From assembly GCA_015345905.1 (NCBI GenBank), contig JADDTR010000009.1:372001-436000 (forward strand): DNA of 64,000 bases. Direction: 5' to 3'. This document shows, piece after piece, positions 25,681 to 36,955 of this stretch (the stretch's first letter is position 1; the number at the start of each line of letters is the position of its first letter). The stretch comes from Aotearoamyces nothofagi (lineage: Eukaryota; Ascomycota; Leotiomycetes; Leotiales; Tympanidaceae). The position numbers were made by a program, and so were the translations under genes. Under the pieces are notes generated by a model. The model had not been told where the DNA came from. It worked only from the letters and a program-made list of their open reading frames with translations, and searched no databases.

Positions 25681-26800
25681 TGAGTGAATCAGTCGCTCTT
25701 TGCGAGTCCCCGGGGGCTCTTGTGGAATGCACTTTCTTTTCTGGACGTTAGGTTCAGCAATGTACGCAGTGGAATAAACCAGTGCGCAAGCCTTCCTCTC
25801 CGTACTCAGATATATACTGAAGAAGCTTGTGAGTTCAGCAATCTATCAATCTCCCAAATCTACGGCGTCATAAAAACATCCCGCTGTTGGACCTCCGCCA
25901 TCCGCCATCCGCCCCGCCGAAACGCTGCGCCCGGGGATCCGCTCCGCTCACACTTCCAGCCACAACACCGATTCTATTTCCAAGCAAGACCACCTCAGGC
26001 AGGTATCATGGCATGCCGTTTTGGCCAAGCAGGAATCTGCGCTCCAATAAACAAACATGACCTCTACTAGAATTGACAGCAGACTTCTCATCATATCCAA
26101 TGGCTTAGGCATTTTTCGCGGCTTGAGACATGCGCGTCTCGTCTGGTGGGATACATATGTACCTCCGCACAAATACTTGTATTTGACGCGTCTATTCTGT
26201 GTAACAATTACCTTACTTGGATGTCCGGAGGCATTCAGCTTCTAAAAGACAGAGCACAATATGTCTTACATACATCTCGGCCTCCTTGCCTTCTATTCAA
26301 GAATCTTGGTCCGAGGACTCTGTGGTCCCTGTGGAATTTTCTGGGATAAAATGCAGTTTAATGGCCTACACCAATCGAACAAATCTCTTTACATATTTGA
26401 GCGTTATCTCTAGGGATCGTTTCAATCATTTCAACCATTTAATGGCCAGATACTCTGATGCATGTAAGGGCCATTTTGACGCGTCTGAGTATAGCGACCA
26501 TTTTCTACAAGTGACGAGTCAGCTATACGACCCCACATCATGCCAGGGATGGATAAATGCTCACCTCAGTCTTCTACTGTTGCATTGTGCTGAAATATGA
26601 TGATCTTTCCTATGTCAGCCTCAGTATTTCTTGAAGGACGGTTCCAAAGGGGTGCTGCAATGTTCTGGACCAGTCGTATCGTCCCTCAGTTTCATGTTTG
26701 GAATGCCCTACACCGAGTGGCTCTATTATACTCAGACACGCAATTCGCTATCCCATTATTAACCTGACTATTCTCTGAATCTGCTTTCTACCAAGAAATC
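25681..26800. other. Intergenic stretch, 1.1 kb, no gene seen
   Basis: Several overlapping short frames of 60-128 codons on both strands show no shared motif, signal peptide or splice logic. The 25680 end is the BOL3 promoter and the 26800 end the promoter of the transporter fusion. Confidence 0.5.
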
Positions 26801-29585
26801 ATGCGTCCACTTGGGTTCCAACGACTATCCTGGCTAGCAGGGCCGCGAAGTGCTCCGTACTTTGCGGCCTTGGGCCTCATCGCCATACAAGTCAGCATAG
26901 GTATCATTATGAAGGCATCCCAGACCGCTGGTGGGCAATATGCTTTTTCGGTGTCTGCTTCAGTTACCATATCGGAGTTTCTCAAGACGCTACTGTCTAC
27001 TCTCTTCTTCTACCGTGAATGTCGAAAACGAGGAACGAATGCATTTCATGTTGCCCTACCGTCTTCAGAACGTTCCTCTGCAGAAATTGACAGTCTTACT
27101 GAAGAAAGAGGCACTTCGAATCCCCCTTCATCGAATTCTAGCGGTGTTATATACCAAGAGAAACCGCGATCTCTTGAACAGCATCTTGGCTGGCGGTCTT
27201 TTTTGTCTTTTTGTATAAAAGAGGTCTCCGTGGATACGAGATATGGGTTTGCGCAACTTTCTCTCCTTTACGCACTAATTAATAATACGGTAAGGACAGA
27301 CTCTTCTATATTTGAATTGAAGATGACTTACACTGCTCCAAATAGATTTTCGTGTCGTATAAACTTGCAGATCCAGGGACTATCGTACTTACAAGATCTG
27401 GGGTAACACTTATCACCGCAGTCGTAATGATGGCTACACTTGGCACGAGACTCTCCAGGATTCAATGGCTGGCAATAATTGTACAGGTATGATGATCAAG
27501 CTATGACTGTCATTACATATCTTTTAACATCAAAGTCAGATCATGGGACTGGTTGTCACGCAATATCGGCCAGATACAGGGAGCTCCTACCCGATCTCTA
27601 CATATATGATCCTTATGTTTCAGGTGTTTTTGACTGCACTTGCTGGCGTCTATAATCAAGCTTTGTTGAAACGCGAGGACGCCTCCCTTCACGCAGAGAA
27701 CGCGATTCTCTATGCTTCAGGTGTTGTCATAAACCTCACACTTCATGTCACCATCAGCATCCTTAAAGTCGACGAGCCTTCTTTCTTTACTGGCTTCAAC
27801 AGCATTGGTGCTGTCTTGGTAATCACCAGTAATGTCTGCATTGGACTTGCCATTACAGCTGTTTATAGGTGTCAGTAACCATTCCTAGATTTCCCTAGCA
27901 CAGATCCTTTGGCTTAGAGATATATTTATAGCTGACTATATTTAGACGCCGATGCGGTGGTAAAGTGTCTGGCAACGGCCTTATCGACAGGCATCCTATT
28001 ATACGTATCTCCTATCTTTTTTGGGACGGATCTTAGCTTCTTAGTTCTTCCTGGTACGGTGGTTGTGTTGATATCGTCATGGTTATACATGGAGGCAGCT
28101 ATACCCACCCTTGCAGCTCCGCCGAAAGATGATTGCAACACTGGTAATTCTGGTGACGGATCATTGTTGGCCAAGATATTAGCAGCATCGAAGGTATGCT
28201 ATCCCAATCTTTTAACACCGTCTATGATGGAAGATGGGAGTCTAAGCTAACATTTCCCCCCAAAGAAACGGCAAAACTCTGTTCTTGCAATTGCGGCGAC
28301 GTTAACTATCATTATTGTGACATTTCTGGAAATGTCTCGCTCGTCAATGCCTGATCAAATTTATTCGGACAAAATTCCAATTCACGACGAGCAGATTGAC
28401 GCCGCTCCTCCAGTTTCTCAATCTGAAGTATTCGAGTCACCTTTTAAGAATACATTAGGCTTTGTTCGTTGGAATAGTGAGCACCCCGAACGCATGCCAC
28501 TGATTCAAAAATATGCGCCATTCTTTCACGACATGCATTTTAGCATGCCTCACTATATCAAGGACCCACTCCTTGGACCGCTCTATCATAATATTACTCA
28601 TGATTCTTGGGAAAATGGTTTGACTATATATTTAGCAGTGGCGAACAGTATGCAACTTATCCTTGATGCTAGCCCACATATGCCCGAATCCAACATCACC
28701 GGCGTGCTATATTACCACTTCGATACGTGGGTCGACCCACTGGACTTTACCGGAGAAAACTTCAAAAATATCTGGCTTCCTGATATTCGAGACGAAGGTA
28801 GTCGTGGTCCAATTTTCGAATGCATGACCGATCGAGGAAAGTACCCGACATGGTGGCCCTTCTTCCCGGGAACGAACTGGCAAGGGCCGGCACTCGCATC
28901 GGCACGGGCAGTCGCAGCCTTCGAGCTCGATTACGTCGTCAACCCAGAAGAATGGTGTGTTGGCTGGATGGATTTCTACTACATCCCAAGACAGTTCTTT
29001 TCGGATTTCATTTTCCTAAGTCAAATATACGCCGGATATGAAACATTCCAAGAAATCGCGATACCAAGTATAATGCATATCATCGATCAGACCCGCCGAC
29101 GGAACCCAAAAAGATCAGTCCTTTCCCGATTCGGGGACTGCTGGGGTAGCTGCTGTGAGGTGAATGATGGACCGGACCTACACGACCTATTTTTCCATCG
29201 CTGTGGACACAAACTCAACTATATGGCCCCCAACCAGTCTGTTAATGATGCTCACTACGACCGTCTTGACCGAGACGCCAAATTGCTTGGAGAGCCAATT
29301 CCGAAATCACAGTGGGTAATGAAAGAAGACAATGCCACGGCATTCGGTAAGTTTAGTGCCACTGAACTTGCTGTCCTCGGTGGTACTGTTAGGGTTGACT
29401 CTGATGTACCTGATGCATCTGTGGATGCTGAGGATGGAATTTCAGTTGAGGAAATTGAGGTAACTCAGAGCGAGGTGGATGAGGCAGCGGCAGAGATGGA
29501 TCGATTGGCAGCTGAAATGCTGTCCAACTTGGGCAAAACGGATGAGGAAAATGTAGAGTTGGATCCTAGCGAAAGCATAGAGTGA
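26801..29585 (+). CDS. Nucleotide-sugar transporter fused to a large C-terminal lumenal-type domain
   Basis: Five exons (26801-27289, 27346-27486, 27540-27870, 27946-28193, 28266-29585) give 842 residues. Residues 1 to about 400 form an SLC35A-type Golgi nucleotide-sugar transporter: SAPYFAALGLIAIQVSIGII, the spans VLTRSGVTLITAVVMM and LAIIVQIMGLVVTQYRP, and the diagnostic YADAVVKCLATALSTG before the last spans. A further span (about 407-426) leads into about 415 extra residues with HPERMPLIQKYAPFFHDMHF, YYHFDTWVDPLDF, a WWPFFPGTNW patch, a Cys-rich FGDCWGSCCEV and an acidic tail. I do not recognise that domain. The aromatic and acidic patches and its place after a final membrane span suggest a lumenal enzyme, perhaps a glycosyltransferase. 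The fusion is supported by the last junction (28193/28266): same phase, GTATGC..AAAG ends and no stop. Ordinary transporters of this family are about 320-420 residues. Confidence 0.88.
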
Positions 29586-30434
29586 TAGTGAGACAGGATA
29601 CTCAATATTAATATCATATCAACTCAGAAGGCGATTGCATGCTCCATTTACTCTGGGACTTTTGGATAATCGCCTTGAAGCCAAAACAGTTGGTGCCTGA
29701 CAGTGCCTGAAGTATTCCCCAAGCAATCATCGTAAATCCTCATTCACTCAGCTAATCTAGGATATAAATACCGCTGATGCTTCCTTGGCTTCACCTGTTC
29801 ATGTACAACATAGCATCGCAGATCATATCTGCAAAATGCCTGCTTGTTCTGCGTTGGAACAGTAGCACTCTATTTATATCTCTCTTTCTAGCTGGAGGAA
29901 GCAGGAATTATAGTAAATATAATTCTACCGTCAATCAAGCTCTTGCCGCCATCTTCGATGCTGTTGTCATCACTCCCACCTGTCACCATTAAACTCTCTG
30001 TCGCACTGCACTATACTGTACTGTGCATTCTATCGCGTAGACTCTGTATTCCCTAGCGAACAATCCGGGGTCCCCAGTATGTGCGGTTGTTATTTTTCCA
30101 GGTAGTTAATTTAGAAAGAAAGCAAGGCTGGATAATTAGTATTTGCTTTTTAAGCTTATACAGAGCCAGATAAATAATAAGATAGAAAACATATTTCAAC
30201 ATGTTAATAATAATGATAGAGTACTAAGCATATATTATCCTTAAACTTTAGATGAATATTTAATATTAAATAACTATTTCTTTTTTCAATTCATGTTGAG
30301 CCAACGAAAGGCATAATCCAACATTGGCGGACATAAAATTGCTCCTGGTTGCTATCAAATCTCCAAGGCCCATGATACCGAAAATTCCAATAAAGCTAAC
30401 AGGTGCTCGAAGAAACCGGCTCCCAAAAAGCCCC
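29586..30434. other. Convergent intergenic stretch with AT-rich patch
   Basis: The 850 nt between two convergent genes hold an AT-rich patch at about 30110-30300 (runs of AATATTAAAT type) that stands out from its surroundings. A TATAAATA-like element occurs near 29763 in front of a 71-codon frame without recognisable features. No gene is claimed. Confidence 0.5.
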
Positions 30435-32970
30435 TTAATGACTAGCTACAGCTGTCTGTTCCAACATCTGTGCATTTAAGCTCTCATCCTCCTCGAATGA
30501 ATACCAGCTTCCTTTCCTCAACACGCTAGGCACCCACTCCGTCAACCTCCTCATATCCATCCACTCGCTCCACGAACCCATCGACTCTGACCTCACTCTA
30601 TCCTTACCAGCATGCGCCGCCCACGCCATCTCACTGCCCCAATCCTCAAACTCGCTAACCTTGGCGCCGAAGAACAGATGGCCATCACACACAAGCTGCC
30701 AAAGCACGTCTTGAACCTTGAGGTTGCCTCGCGGACCAGCGTGTCCGAGCTCACTGGAGGCTAGATCGGCGCTTTCGATGCTTCCGCGCAACTTTGCTGC
30801 GGCAGCGAGGAACTCAGATGCAGACTCGAAGGACCACCCGCCGCAGCAGAATTGGCTCGAGACGAAAGATCCGTAGGCGATATTGCTGATGATGTTGTCG
30901 TAGCTGAACGAGACGTACGACTTCTTCGTGGCATCGATGAGATCTGGCCGGTGATGGTGATTTGGCGAATCCTCGTCCTTGACGATCGATAAATAGGTGA
31001 GGTAGTTTCCTATATCGATGACGTGCGAGAAGTCGTTATTTGCATCCTTGATGAAGACGGGGCCAGATATGTTGAGATCATTGATCACAGTGGTGACTGT
31101 CTGCACTGCATCCCTTGTTGAGTGGCCGATGTAGTAGAACCGGAGCATGCTTCGCTTTGCCTTTGGGAGAACATCGAAAAGCCGTTCGAATATTTGGGTG
31201 CTGCCGCAATGTTGGCCAACAAGGCTTTTGCTAACTGCGATTACGATGGAGGAGGCATGTTGGACATCTAGACTGAAGATGCAATCGACGATTAATGGGT
31301 TACCGCTTGACTAGGATGCTTTATTTAGTAGGGGCGCGTCCATTCGTGGAATCAACTTACGTTAATTGCAAGCAACTTGATCCGTCCATTAAAAGATGGA
31401 TCTCCGAGGTCCCTTGCCAATGCTGGCACGATGACTGTAGTCAAATCTCTCGTGGTCGGTTCCGTCATCAATACCATATCGAGGCTACCGTCGACATCCC
31501 TTCCCCTGAAACTCTTTTCTGGCAGGGCAGTCTTATCTGTTGAGCAGTCCAATTGCAGGTCATTGCATATTCTTTGCATTCCGTTCATGACGCAGGCTCT
31601 CTCAGTTGGCGTCGTCATATACGGTAGAATCCTCGCAAGACAGAAGAATTCAAAAATCGGAAGCACGTCCCAGAATGAATATCTGTAATACGCAGCGTAT
31701 ATGCGGTCATAGAAGAAGCCGAGAGTAGTGACGGCACGAGCAACGCTGCGATCCGGGACTTGCACTTGCGTAAGGAACCAATGGTGGCGGCAGTCCTGAA
31801 GAAGTTTGGCGATATCCTGAAGCGGTGACTCCTGGCAGGGATTAGTCCAATTTGGCAGCCATTGAAAGCGTATAGGATAGATTATGGGAGTAGCAACTCA
31901 CGAGAAAAGAATCTAGGAAGTCAAAGACACAGAGTTCTCGGTGCACAGGGTCAACGAGCATATTTTGAAAAGTGAGATCCCCATGACAGCTTCCGACAGG
32001 CACTTGTATATCAGGCTGAGCTTTGAAATGTTCCATTATCTGATCAATCTGCTGAGTGATGATCTCGATGCTTTGATTCCCTAGGAAAGCCGACTGCGGA
32101 AGAGCCTTCTTGATGCTTTTGGCCTTTGCTTCGAATTCGGGCAACGCATCCTTGAGGGACATCGTGGTGCTCTGGTTCAATTCGTAGTCTACCACCGAAA
32201 TAGCACTCTCGATCAGCCATTCATGCATTACCTTGTCATGCTCCATCATGATGTGAAAAACATCGTGGAATGGGATATATTCCATATCGACAACGATATC
32301 ATTCCCAGTTTCTCCAGCCTTCGGCACCCGAAGTCCGTATATTTCTGGAGTGCTAATGGTAGCATTCATCGAGTTCTTGCGGCAGATGGCAGAAAAGATA
32401 ATCTGCTTTCGGATCTGCTTGGTCAACCTTGAGCCGTCTTGTTTTCCTCCCGCAAATGCTGTCTTCCGAACGGCCCATAGATTCGATGTCAGCCGTCGGA
32501 TGGTGGCATCGTTGACATACTGGCATGGTGAACTGCATTGTAATTTCCGGTTTACCAGCGTCTCGGATATGATGCGGCGAGGGAGGCCTGGTCTGCGTAG
32601 AGTCTTTTGGATCTGTGCGGCGCGGGAGCTGGTGAGGGAGAGAAGTTTCTCATATGATGGGTCTAGTGATGGAGATCTTGCATCAGCGAGCACCTGCTGC
32701 ATTTCTGCAACATCAACCGCTACAAAAGTCAACACTGGAAAAATGATAAAGATAGCTCAATGACCCACCAGATTTTTCATCAAAAAGGACGTCCAGTGGT
32801 ACCCGATTTTCACAGCTAGTAATACTGACAATCTCTACTGTGCAATCTGATTTACCGACACCCTTGAGCTTAGGGCGGTGAGATTCGGCGAGACTGGTGT
32901 TTCTTTGATGGGAAGAACGATTAACGGTCTGGCTGCGAGTATGGTCATCTCGACCGGCCGACGGAGACAT
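30435..32970 (-). CDS. Kinase (APH/choline-kinase fold) fused to a nucleotidyltransferase-like domain
   Basis: Four exons on the minus strand (32970-32769, 32719-31902, 31831-31361, 31310-30435) give 788 residues. The middle of the protein carries the phosphotransferase loop CHGDLTFQNMLVDP (H313, G, D, then N320) and the metal-binding VFDFLDS about 20 residues on, as in aminoglycoside and choline kinases. The part from about 474 to the end aligns by eye with the nucleotidyltransferase domain of the divergent neighbour at 33666: FIKDANNDF against FIKDCDNSF, CCGGWSFESA against CVGGYSFASA, and EFEDWGSEMAW against RYEDWGTLAAW. Its N-terminal nucleotide-binding loop lacks the GxxxRF pattern and one metal Asp is Asn, so it may have lost or changed activity. 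Bacterial LicA/LicC-like pathways pair a small-molecule kinase with a nucleotidyltransferase. The substrate is unknown. The start is the first ATG of the frame. Intron 3 (50 nt) uses the TAG at 31311, which keeps phase. Confidence 0.8.
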
Positions 32971-33665
32971 GATTGATTCCGTATACCGAAAGCCAAAGCA
33001 AGCAGGCAAGCTAAATAATTACAGAAAAGACCGGAGTGGCTTTGACTACCAAACCCTTCAGTGCTCAAGGGCAACGCTGAAGCCTCAGGAGCCTGTATTC
33101 AGGATACCGCTGCTATCGTAAAACGGGTTCCTAGAATCTCCGCAAAGGGAAGAATGCTAGCACCATTTCGAGCCGTTGAGACAGACGTAGCAGCATCTCA
33201 ATTCACCTCCAAAAAACAATAAACAACCATGTGCCCCTTACATTGTATCACCGTTTACTGTAGCGATGGTGACAATGTCTCACTAACCCCTCGGAAAATG
33301 AAGCACATATTTAGCGAATAGACGCAGCCGCTACAAGTCAAAACATATCATTTCTAAATGTCTCTTGGAAGCTGTATTATACTAATATTCGACTCCTTGT
33401 CCGCTACCATTCCGGTAACATCATTGATGTGACCGCGTGCATATTTGAGCGGTCAAGGGTTAAACGGAGGGAAAGGGGAAGCGTCGTTCCCGTCCCTCGC
33501 AGCTATGATATCTACTTAGCACCTATTGGCCTCAGATGTTACATCTAGATGGTAGTTGAAAGAGCCGTGGAAAATCTTAGAAGACCCCTTCGATGAGAAT
33601 CATTCTACAGTAGCGTTTCTTATTTAGGCAGCCCTCTAATCTCAAATCCTGGAGTATCATTCACG
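32971..33665. promoter_or_regulatory. Shared divergent promoter region of the two nucleotidyltransferase-domain genes
   Basis: The 695 nt separate the two divergent starts (32970 minus, 33666 plus), so both 5' regions lie here. A head-to-head arrangement of genes with related domains suggests co-regulation, but no operator motif could be assigned with confidence. Confidence 0.5.
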
Positions 33666-35435
33666 ATGCCGCATGGTCTGATGTCTGCCTTTTATACCTT
33701 CCCCAGACATCGAGAGAACCTCGAGTTCTTCACAACATGCAGCATCGAGGAGCTGAAATGGTTTGTCGAAGCAATGGCGGCACATTTCGAGTCACTCGCA
33801 GCGACTCCAGATCTCGCGTTCGAGAGGTTCGCAGACAATCTAGGGAACCTCGACATCGACCGGCAGAACCGCGTTATTCGTTTCCCGACTCCGGTTTCCC
33901 CTGAGGACCTGAAGGATGCATGCGAGATCGATCTCGTTTCTGACGCGCTGGAGCGCTTCGTCATGACTTCCCATCCGCTCCATTTTGACAGCTGGAATGA
34001 TCACGACTATCCGGTGAGGTCTAGGCGTATTCGATGCAGGAACACGATCAAAGTCGCGACGGGACTTCTGGTTGAAGCATTGATGGGTCTGGAGACGACT
34101 CCACTGGTGCAAGAGTGGGCTCGGAAGATCAAAGAGGGCCGCTGGGAGATGGCAGAAGATTATCGGACGGGGTCAACCAGCCTTCGGTTGGCAAGGCGAA
34201 ATAGTCCGCTCGACCTGTATATACCGGTCAGCCAGAGCATAATACTGCCCGAGAAGTCGCTGCCCGAAACGGCGTTGTTCACACGGGAGCCAGTTGCAAA
34301 GCAGAGCATAGAGACCAATATTATACCGGCCTCGGAGCAGGTCACGCTCATTCTTCCCTGTGCTGGCCGCTCCTCTCGATTCCCAGGCCACAAGCCCAAG
34401 TGGCTTCTCACGCAGCCCAGCGGACGGCTCATGATCATAGAGGCGATCCTTGACCTCGACTTCAGCCATGTCAGACGTGTTGTCGTCGGCGTTCTTCGCG
34501 AACATCTCGACCGATACTGCGGCGGAAGTCCCGATGCTCTCTTAGCCACATTTGGCCACGACCTCCTGTCCACCATACCGGTTGACCTCGTAGTCATCGA
34601 GTCCTCGACGGTCGACCAGGCCCAGACCATCGAGTGCATCCTCGCTTCCAGCAAGACCACGGGGCCGATCTTCATCAAGGACTGCGACAACTCGTTCGCC
34701 TGCGCGGTCCGCGCCTGCAACGGCGTGGCGTCGCTGCAGATCACGCCCGAGATGCAGAGCGTCTCCGTGCCGGCCTCGAAGTCCTACATCACGGCGTCGG
34801 CAGCCGGCCGCGTCAACAACATCGTCGAGAAGGCGGTGCTGGGCGACACGTTCTGCGTCGGCGGCTACTCCTTCGCGTCGGCGGGCGCCCTCCTGCGCAG
34901 CGTCAGGGCGTGCCGCGCCATGCAGGCCGACACGGCGTGCGGCGACGTCGAGCTCGCCGTCTCGGACGTCATCTGGATGAAGCTCCTGACGGCCGGCGAG
35001 GACTTCGTCGCGATCCCGGCGCGGCGGTACGAGGACTGGGGCACGCTGGCGGCCTGGCAGGCCTACGCGCGGACCTTCTCGACGCTCTTCGTCGACATCG
35101 ACGGCACGCTGTTCAGGAACGGCGGCGAGTTCTTCGCGCCCCGCTGGGGCAGCCAGCCCGCCCTCGCCGACAACGTGGCGTACCTGAGGTCGCTGCACGC
35201 GGCGGGCAGGACGCGCATCGTCCTCACCACGTCGCGCCCGGAGCCCTTCAGGGAGCGCACCGAGGCCCAGCTGCGCGAGTCGGGCGTGCCGCATCACCAC
35301 CTGCTCATGGGGATGCTGCACGCGCAGCGCATCGTGGTGAACGACTATGCGGGCACGAACCCCTTCCCCAGCGCCCGGGCGGTGAACTTGAAGAGGGATG
35401 CGGACGACTTGAGGGAGCATCTCAGAATCGGCTGA
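33666..35435 (+). CDS. Nucleotidyltransferase fused to a HAD-type phosphatase, with a novel N-terminal domain
   Basis: A single-exon gene of 589 residues. Residues 1 to about 225 form a domain I do not recognise (FFTTCSIEELKWFVEAMAAH; aromatic- and Arg-rich). A sugar-nucleotidyltransferase domain follows: LPCAGRSSRFPGHKPKWLL near 230, with the G-x-x-x-R-F and P-K residues that bind the NTP and sugar phosphate, then FIKDCDNSF near 335 with the metal-binding Asp, and RYEDWGTLAAW near 455. The C-terminus (about 473-589) opens with LFVDIDGTLF, the DxDGT nucleophile motif of HAD phosphatases, and has TTSRPEPFRE and the acidic VVNDYAGTNP. Such bacterial fusions dephosphorylate and activate sugars or polyols for capsule or LPS. 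It is divergent from the kinase fusion, from which its middle domain looks paralogous. GC content climbs steeply from about 34560 to the stop, unlike the first half. Confidence 0.85.
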   Translation: MPHGLMSAFYTFPRHRENLEFFTTCSIEELKWFVEAMAAHFESLAATPDLAFERFADNLGNLDIDRQNRVIRFPTPVSPEDLKDACEIDLVSDALERFVMTSHPLHFDSWNDHDYPVRSRRIRCRNTIKVATGLLVEALMGLETTPLVQEWARKIKEGRWEMAEDYRTGSTSLRLARRNSPLDLYIPVSQSIILPEKSLPETALFTREPVAKQSIETNIIPASEQVTLILPCAGRSSRFPGHKPKWLLTQPSGRLMIIEAILDLDFSHVRRVVVGVLREHLDRYCGGSPDALLATFGHDLLSTIPVDLVVIESSTVDQAQTIECILASSKTTGPIFIKDCDNSFACAVRACNGVASLQITPEMQSVSVPASKSYITASAAGRVNNIVEKAVLGDTFCVGGYSFASAGALLRSVRACRAMQADTACGDVELAVSDVIWMKLLTAGEDFVAIPARRYEDWGTLAAWQAYARTFSTLFVDIDGTLFRNGGEFFAPRWGSQPALADNVAYLRSLHAAGRTRIVLTTSRPEPFRERTEAQLRESGVPHHHLLMGMLHAQRIVVNDYAGTNPFPSARAVNLKRDADDLREHLRIG

Positions 35436-36925
35436 GGGGAGTGAGGCGGCTGGGATCTGGCAGGGCGAAGGGGGGGGGGTGAATGATTATTCTAGATCTT
35501 AAATGGCAATTTGCAGTATTTAGCTTCTCCACACCCATCTCATCCCATCACGCCCAGAATACCATGATCTGTATGCAACAGCAGAAGAGTAGTCGCATGT
35601 AACACTCGAAGCAGACCAATTACAGCTATAGAAATAACACATTGCAGATAGGGGTAGGCGAGTGGACCTATGCGTCCAGGCACGAGAGAGAGAGAGTGAT
35701 AACACGACGACAGAAACAATACACATCTCATCATACATAACCTGGCATGATTCGCTATCGCTTCCAAAGCCGTGAAGAAGGAAGAGGAGAGAGAAGAAGA
35801 AGAAGAAGGGGGATCTGTTGCTCGACAAGGCTCTTCAACTCCTTTGCGCTGCGGCTATACTATCACCGCCATGCCACCGCCGGCATCTCCCAGCACGGGG
35901 GAGGATATTTCCATGCCGGATTCGTCAGTCCTGCACGCACACGACACGCTCACATGGCCACTCTCCAAAGCTACGTTTCCCAGCCCTTCCTGGCGTGCCC
36001 AGCCTCCGCAAGCATGACAGCAGCAGCAGCAGCAGCAGTGATGGCGAGAGAGCGATATAGCAGATTGATTACCCCTCAGCGCACATCCATCTCGCTTGCA
36101 GGTTTCCATGTGCGACGTTGGGCGCCCGTGCTGTTGCGAGAATGTAGATATAGCCTCTTCTATACTTCCCCCAAGAGGGTCTGTGGAGATATATGGCCCC
36201 GTCAACCAGAGCTCCGATCTCACGACGCCGCCATGGGTTCCCACAGACAGCTTGCGGAAGCGAGGAGGGGTTTGGGAGCGGAGTTTAGGCAGATGAGGGA
36301 CAGTCCGTTCATCGTGCAGGCGAGGTGCTGTGAGCTGTGCTGGATACATATCGACGCGCAGGCCGGGCCGGGCCAGGCCTTTTGCGCATCTGAACCCCCG
36401 CTGCGTCTTCTCTCACAATAGCTTGGTTGCTTGCCATCTTGGCTCTGTTGCGCCATACTATCCTATCCCATGAGATCAGCCGTGACTTGTCGATGGCCCG
36501 CAATCCCCGCATCCGGCACTTTGGATAAAGTGATAAGTATCTAACTGTATGGAGGCTCACCTTCTCCGTCCTCGAGATGGCGCTGAGATATGGATGTGGC
36601 GCACGGAGCGAGCAGGCCCCTCGCCGCCTGGTGGTCCAAGGTATATATCACCGCACACTATCGCAAAGCTTCGTGATGGCGCTCCAATAGGAGGACCCAG
36701 TTGGCGGAATCGGTGGGGATCGATGGAAAATTCTCCTCCCAACCAATCCCCGTTGCCACCGCCTGTGGACGGGATTGGGGAGAGGGCGACGTCGTATTCA
36801 TATGTTCGTGCTGCAGCTACGCCACACGGCTATAGGTCCGGAGGGACAGCGGACGCTGCTAAGGAGCCCCTGTAGAGGCTGGAGCTCCTGGGTGTGGCGG
36901 AGGTGCAGTGCGGAGCTTCTTCGAG

Positions 36926-36955
36926 GCACTCACCGCACTCACCGCACTCAACTGC
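36926..36955. repeat. ACTCACCGC short tandem repeat
   Basis: About three near-perfect copies of a 9-nt unit (CACTCACCG), the last diverged. Confidence 0.7.

Noticed and set aside
32971-33009. A longer N-terminus for the kinase fusion
   Set aside because: The upstream in-frame codon at 33009 is TTG; the first ATG is at 32970.
34542-35482. Long frames on both strands (292 and 282 codons) rich in Arg, Ala and Gly
   Set aside because: They overlap the nucleotidyltransferase-HAD gene where GC is extreme and stops are rare. Only the main frame has family motifs.
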